Positions 8,992-18,862 of a DNA stretch of 64,000 nucleotides are shown piece by piece. Positions within the stretch are counted from its first letter, which is position 1; each line of letters begins with the position of its first letter. A model generated the notes under the pieces. That model searched no databases and was not told the DNA's origin. It saw only the letters and a list, made by a program, of their open reading frames with translations. Both the position numbers and the translations under genes were made by a program. This DNA comes from Roseiarcus sp963780825 (GTDB taxonomy: Bacteria; Pseudomonadota; Alphaproteobacteria; Rhizobiales; Beijerinckiaceae), in the NCBI GenBank assembly GCA_963780825.1, contig CAWADL010000010.1, positions 434,001 through 498,000 of the forward strand. Direction: 5' to 3'.

Positions 8992-9940
8992 GTTTGTGTC
9001 CTCCAGACCGAGTGTTTGAGCTTGGGCGTAGAGCGCGTCGGCGTGGGCGCGGTCGGGCAGGCTCGGGACGACGCCGAGCTTCGTGCAGGCGATGCCGCCG
9101 CAGACCACGCCGATATCTGACGGCGTCGACGATGTCGCGGCCCTCGGCCAGCGCGACCGCGAAGCCGGAGTTGAAGGCATCGCCCGCGCCGGTCGTGTCG
9201 ACGACGTCGACCGGCACGGCAGGGACCATCACGTCGAGATCGTCGGTGAGGATCAGGGCGCCTGTGCGGCCGAGCGTGACGACGACCTTGCGAACCCCGC
9301 GATTGCGCAAGCTCCGCGGCGAGCTCGCGCGAGGAGCGTGGGTCGTCGGCCGGACAGGCCGAGCAGAATGCGCAGCTCGCTCTCGTTCGGCGTCAGATAG
9401 TCGACGTTGGCGAAGATCTCCTGCGGCAATGCGCGGGCAGGGGCGGGATTGAGGATGGTGCGCGCGCCGTGCTTGCGGCCAAGCTCCATCGCGCGCGGCC
9501 GCGGCGACGGTCGGAATCTCCAGCACCGCCATGACCACGGCGCTTTCGGCGATCCGGCTCTCGGCCGCGTCGACGGCGGCCGCGTCCATCAGTTCGTTGG
9601 CGCCCATGTCGAGGATGATGAAATTCTCGCCCTTGTCGTTGAGGATGATGAAGCCGACGCCGGTCGCGCGCTCGTGGCGCACCGTCAGATGAGTCGTGTC
9701 GACCCCCTCCGCGGCGTAAAGGTCGGTGGCGATGCCGGCGAGCTTGTCCGTGCCGATCATCGCCACCAGCGCCGAATGTGCGCCGAGCCGCGCCGTGCCG
9801 ACCGCCTGGTTGGAGCCCTTGCCGCCCGGCCCCATGTCGAAATCGGAGCCGAGCATCGTCTCGCCGAAGATCGGCAGTTTCGGCGCGCGCATCGTCAGGC
9901 CGACCGCGAAGCTTCCGACGATGGTGATCTCAGGCCGCAT
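8988..9940 (-). CDS. Ribokinase-like PfkB sugar kinase, frameshifted
   Basis: Cytoplasmic ATP-dependent sugar kinase, about 310 residues. The N-terminus from ATG 9940 reads M-R-P-E-I-T-I-V-G-S-F, followed by the PfkB signature M-G-P-G-G-K-G-S-N-Q-A-V near residue 40. It continues I-L-N-P-A-P-A-R-A-L-P and Y-L-T-P-N-E-S-E, then the catalytic anion hole D-T-T-G-A-G-D-A-F-N-S-G and C-terminal G-I-A-C-T-K-L-G-V-V-P-S-L-P. These pieces lie in successive frames (breaks near 9490, 9320, 9120 and 9000). An in-frame TTG at 9955 is an alternative start. The gene follows the ATPase stop (9956) by 15 bases and belongs to the import operon, where it would phosphorylate the imported sugar. Confidence 0.82.
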
Positions 9941-9955
9941 GCCAACCCCAGACAA

Positions 9956-11480
9956 TCATGACGCCATGGCGCGCCCGAGGATTTCCGTCTCGTTGATGGC
10001 TTCGCCGCGCAACTCGCCGGAAATCCGGCCGCCGCGCATCACCAGCACCCGCTCGGCGTTCATGATGAGCTCCGGGATTTCCGACGAGATCAGCAGGATG
10101 GCGACGCCTTCGCTCGCGATGCCGCGCAGTATGCCATAGATTTCGGCTTTGGCGCCGACGTCGATGCCGCGCGTCGGCTCGTGCAGGATGAGCACGCGCG
10201 GGTTGGTGACGAGGCTGCGGCCCGAGGATGATCTTCTGCTGATTGCCGCCCGAGAGCGTGCCGAGTTTTTGGCCGAGGCGGGAGATGCGCGCATCGAGCC
10301 GCGCGACCTGGGCGCGCGCCTCGCGGCGGATTGCGGCGCGCTGGAGCACGCCGGCGACGGAGAAGCGCCGGAGCGACGCCGAGATCGACGTTGTCGGCGA
10401 CCGATCATGGAGAGCAGACCGCCGGCGCCGCGACGGTCGGCGGGCACGAAGGACATGCCGGCGCGGATGCAGCCGAGCGGGTCGGCGGCGCGTTTCGACG
10501 CCGTCGACGGTCACCCGTCCCTCGCGGGGCATGAGGCCAAACAGCGCCTCGCCGAGCCCGTCCTTGCCGGAGTCCGGCAAGCCGCCGACGCCGAGGATTT
10601 CGCCGGCGCGGACCTGCGAAGCTGACGCCCGGCGAGCCCCGGCGCCTTGAGGTCCGTGACCGCGAGAACGACTGGATTTTCCTGCGAGCGAGCGGCTGGG
10701 TTCGTATGCCAAGGCGGCACGCTTGCCGAGGTCCCGACCGACCATCGCTCGGATCAGGCGTTGTTCAGACAGGTCTTGGTTGTCCAGTGTCTCGATCGTG
10801 CGCCCGTCGCGCATCACCGTGATGCGATCGGCGAGATCGAGCACCTCGTGCAGATGATGCGAGACATAGATGACCGTCACGCCTTCGGCGCGCAGCTGCC
10901 GCACGACTTCGAACAAGCGCTCGCTCTCGCGCCGCGATAAGCGCGGAATTGGGCTCATCGAGCACCAGCACGCGGGCGCGCTGGCGGACGGCCCGCGCGA
11001 TCTCGACGAGCTGCATCTCGGCGACCGAGAGCCGGTCGACCCGCGTATCCGGATCGAGCGCGCCCATGCCGAGACGTTCGAGCGCGGCGCGCGCTTCGGC
11101 GCGCATCATCGCCCTGGGAATCAGCGAGGCGACGGAGCGGCGCGGCCATGTCCGACATGACGATGTTCTCGGCGATGGTCATCGTCGGGCAGAGCGCGAG
11201 TTCCTGATAGACGACGACGATGCCCGCGGCGCGGCTGTCGAGCGGCGAGGCGAAATGCGTCGGCTTTGCCGTCGACGAGGATCTCGCCTTCGCTGGGTTG
11301 AAGATCGCCGGCGAGGATGTGCATCAGCGTCGACTTGCCGGCGCCGTTCTCGCCGATGACGGCATGGACTTCGCCGGCGCGAAAGCCGACGTGGATGCGG
11401 TCGAGCGCGAGCACGCCGGGGAACCGTTTGGTGACCCCGGCGATGTCGAGAATAGGGGGAATGGACGAAACCGTCGTCAT
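9956..11480 (-). CDS. RbsA-type sugar ABC transporter ATPase (tandem domains), heavily frameshifted
   Basis: Tandem-domain ATPase of ribose/xylose-type importers, about 500 residues when reconstructed. Domain 1 has V-T-K-R-F-P-G-V-L-A-L-D, Walker A G-E-N-G-A-G-K-S-T-L, signature L-S-V-A-E-M-Q-L-V-E-I-A-R-A and Walker B L-V-L-D-E-P-N-S. Domain 2 starts near 10700 with the degenerate A-loop G-L-P-D-S-G-K-D-G-L and ends with L-S-G-G-N-Q-Q-K and L-I-L-H-E-P-T-R-G-I-D-V-G. At least five frame breaks occur. The only ATG for domain 1 (11480) lies inside repeat A2 and has no clear Shine-Dalgarno, so the start is uncertain. It works with the permease at 12680 and the binding protein at 11662. Confidence 0.8.
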
Positions 11481-11616
11481 GCCCGGGCTTGTCCCGGGCA
11501 TCCACGCCATTCGGCGCAACGCAGGCTTGTTGATTGTGGCTGCGTCGGTTGAGCGCGAGTGGTAGCCGCGTCTGCACGCGTCGGCGTGGATGGCCGGGAC
11601 AAGCCCGGCCATGACG
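11475..11616. repeat. Palindromic intergenic repeat, family A copy 2
   Basis: It starts CGTCATGCCCGGGCTTGTCC and ends with the inverse form GGACAAGCCCGGCCATGACG. It sits between the binding-protein and ATPase genes of the ribose-type operon and contributes the ATG proposed as the ATPase start. Confidence 0.88.
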
Positions 11617-11661
11617 GGGAGGGAGGTGCACGCGGCCTATACCTCGGTTGCTACATACGCC

Positions 11662-12641
11662 TTACTTCTTCGCGACCTTCGCGATATTGTCCTTGGTGTA
11701 GATGCCGACGCCCGTATCGATGCTCTGGATCGGCTGTCCCGTTGAGGAACTTCACCAGCAGGTCGACCGCCTCAAAACCCTGCTTCTCCGGGCGCCTGAT
11801 CGATGGTCGCCTGGACGTCGCCGCTCTGGACGAGCTGCACCGTCTGATCGAGCAGATCGAAGCCGACGACCTTGATCTGGCCGGTCTTCTTGTTGCGCTG
11901 GACCCAGGTGCCGGCGGCCGGCGTCGAGCAGCATTCCAGCGAAAGGATGCCGGTGACGCTCGGGATCGGCGAGCATGGCGTTCTCGATCTCCGAATAGAT
12001 CTTCTGCGGGTCGGTGCCGGTGTTGAGCGTCTTGACCACCTGAATGCCGGGGAAGGCCTGCAAGCCCCTCGCGCGCGCCCTTCTCGCGGTCGAGCGACCA
12101 TTGCGCGGCGGCGTCGATCGTCGTGATCATCACCTTGCCTTTGCCGTCGAGCGACTTGCCCATCAGCTTGCCGGCCTCGCGCCCGGACTGCACCAGATCC
12201 TGCCCGGCGAAGGCGAGCCGTTTGCTGTTCGGGATTGTCGGTGTTGTAGGTGACGACCGGGATGCCGGCCTTCAGCACGCGGTCGATCACCGGGCCGAGC
12301 GCATCGCTCGAAACCGAGGAGATGGCGAGGCCGTCCATCTTGCCCATCAGCGTCTCGATTTCGTTGATCTGAGCGTTGGCGTCGGCGCCGACCGGCCCGA
12401 TGAACTGCGCGTTGACCTTGTCTTCGGCGCCGCCCTTGGCGACCCCCGCCTTGATCGCAGGCGCGAACTCATTCGAGACGTCGTGATAGGAAACGTAGAT
12501 ATCGAGCGGCTTGCCCGAGGCGACCTTCGCCTTGATCCGATCCGCCAGCGGAAAGTCGCCGACTTTTGCAGGTCCGTCCGCATACGCCGAGATCGGCGTC
12601 AGAGCCGCCGCGGCGGCAATCAAAAGAGCGCTTATTTTCAT
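11662..12641 (-). CDS. Sugar ABC transporter substrate-binding protein (RbsB-like), frameshifted
   Basis: Periplasmic binding protein type 1, about 325 residues. It starts at ATG 12641 with GGGAGGAAGAAAA in front. The signal peptide K-I-S-A-L-L-I-A-A-A-A-A-L-T-P-I-S-A-Y-A precedes D-G-P-A-K-V-G. Body motifs include I-Y-V-S-Y-H-D-V-S-N-E-F and V-V-T-Y-N-T-D-N-P-N-S. Five one-base corrections are needed (near 12225, 12065, 11960, 11795 and 11745). At two of them an extra G follows ATCCC, and at three a C or G run is one base too long. The protein ends I-A-K-V-A-K-K-stop at 11662. It delivers the sugar to the permease at 12680. Confidence 0.85.
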
Positions 12642-12679
12642 TTTTCTTCCTCCCACTTGAAGCTTTGAAACCCGCGCAC

Positions 12680-13704
12680 TCACGTTGAATTGCGCGTTGA
12701 CCACTTGTCGATGCCGACCGCGATGACGATGACGAGGCCGATCATGAACTCCTGAACGAACGGCGAGACGCCGAGCAGAACCAGCCCGTTGCGCATCACG
12801 CCGATGATCAGCACGCCGAGAATCGTGCCCAGTATCGTTCCCTCGCCGCCCGACAGCGACGCGCCGCCGACGATGGTGGCGGCGATCACGTCGAGCTCGA
12901 GGCCAAGGCCGGTCCGGCCCGCCTGGCCGCTGGGCAGAAACGCGAGGCTCAAGATGCCCGCGAACGCCGCCAGCGCGCCCATCAGCACAAACGCCGAGAT
13001 CTTCACCGCATTGACATGAATGCCTGAGACCCGCGCCGCCTTGGCGCTGCCGCCGACCGCAAAAATGCGAAAGCCGAAATTCGTCATCGACAGCACGAAC
13101 CAGGCCGCCACGGCAACGATGACGAAGAAGACCAGCTGCATCGGCACGACGCCGAACAGATAGCCCTGGCCCATGTATTCGAAGGCGTTGAGCACGCTTT
13201 CGGACGCGCCGTTGCGGGTGTTGACCGTGACCGGCTGGCCGCCTGGTCAGGATCAGCGCGGCGCCGCGCACCATGCTCAGCATGCCGAGCGTCGCAATCA
13301 GCGACGGCAAGCGGCCGTAGGTCGAGAGCAGGCCGTTGATGAGCCCGATGACGCAGCCAGTGAGCACCCCCGCAAGCGACCGCGGGCAAAAGCGACCAGC
13401 CGGCGCAGATCAGCATGCCCGCTGAAAGGCCGGAGAACGCGTAGGTCGATCCGACGGAAAGATCGACCTCGCCTGAAATCAGGACGAAGGTCATGCCGAC
13501 CGCCATGATGCCGAGCAGCGAGATCTGCCGCCCGACGTTGAGCAGATTCAGCGAGGTCAGAAAGCCGTCGGTCGCAAAAGTCAAAAACAGACACAGCGCG
13601 AGGAGCGCCAAAAACACTCCCGCCTCTCGCGCCCAAAGCAGCCGCGACAGCCTGAACGGTTCTCGGGTTGGAGCGCGCGCGCCGCTCCGAACCACATCGA
13701 CCAT
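12680..13704 (-). CDS. Ribose-type ABC transporter permease (RbsC-like), frameshifted
   Basis: Inner-membrane permease, about 340 residues with 8-10 hydrophobic segments. It starts at ATG 13704, preceded by GGGAGGGGAGTGCGT. The N-terminal part includes V-F-L-A-L-L-A-L-C-L-F-L-T-F-A and the family motif G-M-T-F-V-L-I-S-G-E-V-D-L-S-V-G-S near residue 90. The middle (L-P-S-L-I-A-T-L-G-M-L-S) and the C-terminal part (A-A-T-I-V-G-G-A-S-L-S-G-G-E-G-T) are in two further frames, each explained by one extra base (about 13370 and 13215). It is the first gene of the minus-strand importer operon (permease, binding protein, ATPase, kinase, RbsD, PanB-like). Confidence 0.83.
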
Positions 13705-13766
13705 ACGCACTCCCCTCCCGACCTTCGAGGCGCTCTGCCTTCGACCACCGGCTCCGGAGCCCTTGA

Positions 13767-14547
13767 TCAAGCCGCCTCTAGGCTCTTCTCCAGGAAAGAT
13801 CCCGCGCGCACCTTTTGCAGCGGCTCGTAATTGCCATATTCGCGCACGCGCTTGAAGGGCGCATTCTCCACCGCATTGTAGGAGCAGATATAGCCCCAGC
13901 GATAGGTGTTGGAGCGGTTCGCGTCGGAGCGATGCAGGAGATTGCCATCGAAAACCAGCGCGTCGCCGGCTTCCATCTCGGCATATTCATGCTCGAAGCG
14001 CTTCAGCGCCGCTTCAAGATGCTCCTGCTCGACATTGGTCTGGTCGTTTTCGCGGATGTGATCGAGCCGGCCGAGCTTGTGCGAGCCCTTCAGCAGCTGC
14101 AGGCAGCCGTTCTCCTTGGTCGACTTTGTCGAGCGCGACGTAGATGCTCATCATCTCCGGCGCGAGGCAGCCGTAATTGTACCAATAGCCGAAATCCTGG
14201 TGCCATTCCCAGGCGCCGCCCTCGTTGGGCTGCTTCATCGTCATCTTGTGGCTGTAGAGATAGATCGGCTTGCCGACCGCGTCTTCGCGCGAGATCGACC
14301 AGGCGCTCGTCGCGCGCGAGCAGACCGTACTGGTCATCCTCGGCCTTGGTCCACATCTTCAGAAGGGTCGTCTTGCCCTCCTTGTCGCCTTTGGTCATCA
14401 CGGCGCCTTCGCGGTTCTCCCGCTCGAGCTGCGCGCGCGCGGTGTCGCGGAAACCGTCCGACCTCGTCGCGGCTGAGCAGGCCTTTGCGGAGAATGTAGC
14501 CGTCGCGGGCATAGGCCGCGGCTTCGTCTCTTGGTCATGGCGATCAT
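13767..14547 (-). CDS. Phytanoyl-CoA dioxygenase (PhyH)-family protein, frameshifted
   Basis: Fe(II)/2-oxoglutarate dioxygenase of the PhyH type, about 258 residues. Visible pieces are A-A-A-Y-A-R-D-G-Y-I-L-R-K-G-L (N-terminus), G-G-A-W-E-W-H-Q-D-F-G-Y-W-Y-N-Y-G (the W-H-Q-D is the HxD metal motif) and L-V-F-D-G-N-L-L-H-R-S-D-A-N-R-S (distal metal His and the Arg that binds 2-oxoglutarate). All three metal ligands are present, so activity is plausible. Four extra bases break the frame (near 14525, 14465, 14300 and 14110). Among nested ATGs, 14547 has the best spacing to AAGGGAG. The substrate is unknown. The gene is divergent from the AraC regulator and next to the sugar importer. Confidence 0.83.
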
Positions 14548-14675
14548 CGTCATCTCCCTTCGCCGATCTTGCGGTTCGCTCGAGCCGGCTTCACTTGGTG
14601 GATAGCGCGAAATTACGACGCGCCCGTGGTTCGCGCCAATGGACAGACCGACCGCTTCTTTTGTATAAAACGCGC

Positions 14676-15525
14676 ATGCCATCCGAGACCGTCTTTCTCG
14701 AAAATCTCCACTACGTCCCCGATGCGGACTGGACGTCCTCCGCGCTTCACGGTGCTGCGCGCCGGCAAGGTCGCCGCGGCGGCGAACTACGGCATGCGGC
14801 GCGCGAGCCAGGTCGGGCAGGACGTGCTTTTTTGCGTTTCCGGCTCCGGCGCGGTCGAAATTGGCAGCCGGCGGGTCGAGGTGCAGGCGGGCGAGGTCGT
14901 GTGGATTCCGAACGAGGCGCCGCACGCGCATATCGCCGATCCGCTTACGCCCTGGACGCTGCTCTGGTTCCGCTTCGATGGACCTAGCCCCGCCGCCGAT
15001 CGGACGCGACTTTTCGGCGAGGCCGTCCCGCGCATCGCGATCAGCGACAGAGAAGCCCTCGTCGCCTGGTTCGAGCGGCTTTTCCTCGCGCTGCGGCGAC
15101 GCGATCGCAACCTCGATTTTCGCCTCAATCAGCTGGTCAGCGAGTTTTTCTTGCTGATCGATCAATCGCTCGCGCCGTCGGCCTTGCGCGACGCGCCGGA
15201 TCCGTTGGGCGCTGTCGTCGCCGCTGTCCGCGCCAACATCAGCCGCTCCTGGAGCGCTCGCGAGATCGCCGGTCTGACGCGCTTGAGCCCATCGCAAACC
15301 CGGCGGCTGTTTCAGAAGCACCTGCGGGAAAGCCCGCGGCGCTGGTTGATCCGCGAGCGGCTGATCGCCGCGCAATCGCTGATGATCCGCGACAATGCGC
15401 CCATAGCGGCCGTCGCGGAGGCTTGCGGATTCTGCGACGTCTACCATTTCGGCCGCGAGTTCAAACGCGTCGTCGGCGCGTCGCCCGCCGCTTGGCGGCG
15501 CAGGGAACAGGATGCGAGAGAGTGA
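14676..15525 (+). CDS. AraC-family transcriptional regulator with cupin sensor domain, one frameshift
   Basis: About 282 residues. The N-terminal cupin (residues about 20-130) contains S-G-S-G-A-V-E-I-G and P-N-E-A-P-H-A-H. The C-terminal double helix-turn-helix (about 185-280) has W-S-A-R-E-I-A-G-L-T-R-L-S-P-S-Q-T-R-R-L-F and the second-HTH signature I-A-A-V-A-E-A-C-G-F-C-D-V-Y-H-F-G-R-E-F-K. The start ATG 14676 reads M-P-S-E-T-V-F-L-E-N; near 14740 one extra C moves the frame to S-P-R-F-T-V-L-R-A-G. It faces the PhyH gene across a 128-base divergent promoter region and probably controls it, and perhaps the sugar import operon, in response to a sugar-like ligand bound by the cupin. Confidence 0.88.
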
Positions 15526-15539
15526 ACAGGCGCCGCCGC

Positions 15540-15633
15540 TGTAGCCGCGGTCGTTGACCGCGGTCTTCGTGTGAGCGTCGTCATCCCGGGGAATTCGATC
15601 ACCGCGCCGCCGCGGTCAACGACCGCGGCTACA
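15540..15633. repeat. Double-hairpin repeat, family C copy 2
   Basis: The same ends as copy C1 (TGTAGCCGCGGTCGTTGACC and its inverse) flank a unique spacer. It lies 14 bases after the AraC gene, where it may also act as a transcription terminator. Confidence 0.9.
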
Positions 15634-15659
15634 TCAGGCGCGTCGCATGGAGAGGCAAA

Positions 15660-16664
15660 ATGCAACAAAGCCTGACGCCAGACATCGCGGCCGAGTTCGC
15701 CCGGATTGCGATAAGCCACGTCACACGCGAATACCCCAACAAACTCGACCACGTCTTGGTTGACGGCAATGGGCTCCGCCCGCCGTCGGCTCTGCACCCG
15801 ATCTTCTATGGAAGCTTTGATTGGCATTCCTGCGTTCACGGCTATTGGTTGCTAGCCCGACTGCATCGACGCTTTCCCGACGCCCCGTTTGCCGCCGCAA
15901 TTGCCGAGTTGTTCGACCGCCAATTGACGCCTGAGAAAGTGGCGGGCGAGTGCGAATACCTCGCGGCGCCGGCCACCCGCGGCTTCGAGCGCCCCTACGG
16001 ATGGGGCTGGCTGTTGAAGTTGGCCGCTGAGTTGGCGGGGCTGCCGGAAAAGCGCTGGTCGCTAGCGCTCTCGCCTTTGGCGGCAATCTTCGCGCAACGC
16101 TTCCACGGTTTTCTGCCCATCGCGCCCTATCCTGTGCGGGTTGGAACCCATTACAACACGGCGTTCGCGCTTCGGATGGCCGCCGACTTCGCCGAGACGG
16201 TCGGCGACGACGCGCTGCTGGCGCTGCTGCGAACAACCGGCGAGCGTTGGTATGGCGGCGATGTGGATTGCCCCGCCTGGGGCGAGCCGAGCGGCGACGA
16301 TTTTCTGTCTCCCGCGCTGATTGAGGCGGAATGCATGCGCCGCCTTTTGCCGCCGGAGCATTTCCTGCTTTGGTTGGATCAGTTCCTACCGCGGTTATCT
16401 GAAAGGCGGCCGGAGGCGCTGTTCACTCCGGCCAATCTCACCGACCGCAGTGATGGCAAGATCGCGCATCTGGACGGGCTCAATCTGAGCCGAGCCTGGT
16501 GTTTCCGGTCGCTTGCGCGTGCGCTTCCCGAGCCTGATCAACGGCGCCCGATCATGATCGAAGCCGCCGACCTACACCTCGCCGCGAGCCTGCCGCATAT
16601 CGCGGGCGATTATATGGGTGAACATTGGCTCGCGAGCTTTGCGCTGCTAGCCCTCGAGGCGTAA
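15660..16664 (+). CDS. DUF2891 family protein
   Basis: This intact 334-residue, apparently soluble protein has the DUF2891 signature H-P-I-F-Y-G-S-F-D-W-H-S-C-V-H-G-Y-W-L-L near residue 43-62, followed by Y-G-W-G-W-L-L-K-L-A and a C-terminal L-N-L-S-R-A-W-C-F-R-S-L-A. The pattern of Trp/His helices suggests an alpha/alpha barrel, but no function is established for the family that I can name. The start is ATG 15660 after GGAGAGGCAAA. Its 3' end overlaps the convergent MFS gene by 18 bases. No frameshift is seen here, unlike the preceding 11 kb. Confidence 0.85.
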   Translation: MQQSLTPDIAAEFARIAISHVTREYPNKLDHVLVDGNGLRPPSALHPIFYGSFDWHSCVHGYWLLARLHRRFPDAPFAAAIAELFDRQLTPEKVAGECEYLAAPATRGFERPYGWGWLLKLAAELAGLPEKRWSLALSPLAAIFAQRFHGFLPIAPYPVRVGTHYNTAFALRMAADFAETVGDDALLALLRTTGERWYGGDVDCPAWGEPSGDDFLSPALIEAECMRRLLPPEHFLLWLDQFLPRLSERRPEALFTPANLTDRSDGKIAHLDGLNLSRAWCFRSLARALPEPDQRRPIMIEAADLHLAASLPHIAGDYMGEHWLASFALLALEA

Positions 16665-17822
16665 TTGTCCTTGTCCGGCTTGCCCACGCCGCTCCAGTGC
16701 GCGGGCGGCGATGAAACACAGCAGAATGGCGGCGGCGAGGAGCGGGGCGATCAGATATGCACTCGACAACCCGACGTGATCGGCCAGCATCCCAAGCGTA
16801 AAGGGCGCGATCAATATGGCGGCGCCGGAGGCGAGCCCACTTCGGGCGCTCGCGACGCTGCCCGCGACCCCGGCGGCCCCAACCGCGAAACTCAACGACA
16901 GCGGATACAGCAGTGCAATTGCAAGCCCGGCGACGAACAGGCCGAGGACTACAACCAATGCTGGAAAGCCTCCCCAGAACGCCAAGAATCCGGGAATGAT
17001 CAGACACAGTGTCGCCGGATACAGGATCGCCGGCGCCACGCGTCGCACCAGAATGCTACCTCCCGTGCGACCAACCAGCATCGCCGCCGGGAAGGCGGCG
17101 GCCGCTGTAACCGCCGTCGCGCGCGGCAGGCCCGCCACTTGCTCCAGATACGCCGTGCTCCAGAGCAGCATGCTCATCTCCAGCGCTACGCCGAGGCCGA
17201 GCATGAGCAGATACGCCCAACTCGCCGCGGGAATGCGCTCGCGGGTTTGCAGGGTGGGGCGGGGCGCCTCCGGCACGGTGTCGCGGAAGAAGACGGCGGC
17301 CAATAACAGACCGCCGGCGACGCCAAACAACAACGCGCCGCGCCAGCCGAAGGCAAAGCTGGCGGCAACGCCGGTGGCGAGATTGGCGGCGATGGCGCAG
17401 GCGTAGGTCACGGCGCCGCATTCCATAAACACGCGATCGCGCGCGCCGGGATGCAGGTTCGCCAGGAGTCCGCCGACGATAGCCGGCAGCATACCGCCAG
17501 TGAGTCCGACAAGCGCGCAGCCCGCGATGCTGGCCGCTGCGCTACCGGCCAAGCAGATCATCAATAGACCGGCGATGCTGCCAGCGACGCCAAGCAGACA
17601 GCTCCAGCGACGTCCGATCGTCGAAACCACTTTTCCGGTGAAAAGTCCGGTACCCATCATCCCGGCGGCCATCGCGCTCGGATGCAGGCTGACGACGGTG
17701 TAGCTCAACTGCAACTCATCGCGCAGGAACGGGATGATGTTGCCCTGAATGTTGATGATGAAGGTGAAGAGCCCGCTCAGCAAGTAGGCGTGCCAGGTCA
17801 GGCTGGTTCGAATCAAAGGCAT
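16647..17822 (-). CDS. Major facilitator superfamily transporter
   Basis: This intact 391-residue inner-membrane protein has about 12 hydrophobic segments. It has the MFS loop between helices 2 and 3 (G-K-V-V-S-T-I-G-R-R-W) and a second such loop at mid-protein (V-G-R-T-G-G-S-I-L-V-R-R). A short cytoplasmic break near residue 200 (T-L-Q-T-R-E-R-I-P) separates the two six-helix halves. No signal peptide is present. The substrate cannot be predicted; sugar or drug export are both possible. It is transcribed convergently with the DUF2891 gene and overlaps its end by 18 bases. Confidence 0.85.
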   Translation of the reverse strand: MPLIRTSLTWHAYLLSGLFTFIINIQGNIIPFLRDELQLSYTVVSLHPSAMAAGMMGTGLFTGKVVSTIGRRWSCLLGVAGSIAGLLMICLAGSAAASIAGCALVGLTGGMLPAIVGGLLANLHPGARDRVFMECGAVTYACAIAANLATGVAASFAFGWRGALLFGVAGGLLLAAVFFRDTVPEAPRPTLQTRERIPAASWAYLLMLGLGVALEMSMLLWSTAYLEQVAGLPRATAVTAAAAFPAAMLVGRTGGSILVRRVAPAILYPATLCLIIPGFLAFWGGFPALVVVLGLFVAGLAIALLYPLSLSFAVGAAGVAGSVASARSGLASGAAILIAPFTLGMLADHVGLSSAYLIAPLLAAAILLCFIAARALERRGQAGQGQLRLEG

Positions 17823-17838
17823 GGGCCGTGCTTAGCCC

Positions 17839-17906
17839 CCTCGGAGCGTCGGCGTCCACGCCGACGTGGCTGCAGCATCGTCGGCGTGGACGCCGACGCT
17901 CCGAGG
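17839..17906. repeat. Palindromic repeat, family D copy 1
   Basis: CCTCGGAGCGTCGGCGTCCA and its exact inverse flank a spacer of about 16 bases. Each arm also contains a smaller palindrome (GTCGGCGT-CC-ACGCCGAC). Other copies are at 58565-58629 and, more diverged, 59170-59225. Confidence 0.88.
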
Positions 17907-17971
17907 GTTGCGACGCCTCGCACACCGCGTGTAGCGTTCCGGGCGGAGTTCGACGCGAAGGGTACAGCAGC

Positions 17972-18746
17972 ATGAAACTCACCAACCGCATCGCAGTCGT
18001 CACCGGCGCGGCGCGCGGCATCGGCCGCGCCTGTGCGGAACGGCTGTTGGCCGAGGGCGCGAAGGTCGCCCTCGCCGACATCGACGCCGCGCGCCTGCAA
18101 CGAGACGTGCGCCGCCCTCGGCGCGGCCGATAGCGTTTTGCCGGTCGTCATGGACGTGAGCAAGAAGGATCAGGTCGAGGCGCTGATCGCCGCCGCGGTC
18201 GCCAAATTCGGCCGGCTGGACATCATGGTCAACAACGCCGGCATCGCCATGGTGCAGGACTTTCTCTCCATCACCAAAGAAGACTACGACAAGGTCCTCG
18301 GTATCAATCTCGAGGGCGCCTTCTGGGGCACGCAGGCGGCGGCGCGTCAGATGATCGCGCAAGGCGGCGGCGGCGTCATCATCAACATGTCCTCGATCAA
18401 CTCCGGCCTCGCCAATCCGCGCGTCGCGACCTACGCGATCACCAAAGGCGGCATGAACCAGATCACCAGCACGGCCGCTGTGGCTTTCGCGCGGAACGGC
18501 ATCCGCGTGGTCGGCGTCGGCCCCGGCACGATCGACACCGACATGATCCACACCGGTTTCGTCTCCGACTTCACGGAGCGCGCCATTCTCGCGCGCACCC
18601 CGATGGGGCGCTATGGCGCGGCGTCGGAGGTCGCCGCGGTCGTCGCCTTCCTCGCCAGCGACGACGCCTCCTACATCACCGGCGAGACGATTTACCCCGA
18701 CGGCGGCCGGCGGGTGCTCAACTATGTCATGGCCGAAAAGAGCTGA
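17972..18746 (+). CDS. Short-chain dehydrogenase/reductase, one frameshift
   Basis: Classical SDR of about 257 residues using NAD(P). It has the cofactor motif T-G-A-A-R-G-I-G-R-A near residue 12, A-D-I-D after beta-2, N-N-A-G near residue 90, the catalytic Ser region I-I-N-M-S-S-I-N-S, and the catalytic pair Y-A-I-T-K (Tyr and Lys four apart). P-G-T-I-D-T-D-M follows. The start is ATG 17972. At about 18098 one extra base breaks A-A-R-L from N-E-T-C-A-A-L-G. The substrate is unknown. It lies just upstream of the apionate cluster on the opposite strand, but nothing in the sequence ties it to that pathway. Confidence 0.88.
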
Positions 18747-18862
18747 TTCGGGACGCGAACACAAAAAGATGTTCAGATGAGGCAAGGCGCCAGCGGTCGC
18801 GGCGCGTTAGGTAACTCGAACCCCGAAACTTTTCGGTAGGTCGGGTCGCAAAAGGAAACGCC

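Noticed and set aside
8527..9180. Apparent ribokinase-RbsD fusion
   Set aside because: The rbsD start (GTG 8991) has a strong GGAGG and one base of shift gives a ribokinase stop overlapping it (GTGA); both proteins then have normal lengths.
4489..15525. Region as a decayed genomic island full of pseudogenes
   Set aside because: Only insertions are seen, no in-frame stops, and catalytic residues and downstream motifs are intact in the corrected frames; sequence error is the simpler explanation.
17972..18746. SDR as the apiose dehydrogenase of the neighbouring apionate cluster
   Set aside because: The characterised apiose dehydrogenase (ApsD) is of a different family (Gfo/Idh/MocA), and this gene is separated from the cluster by another gene and a repeat.
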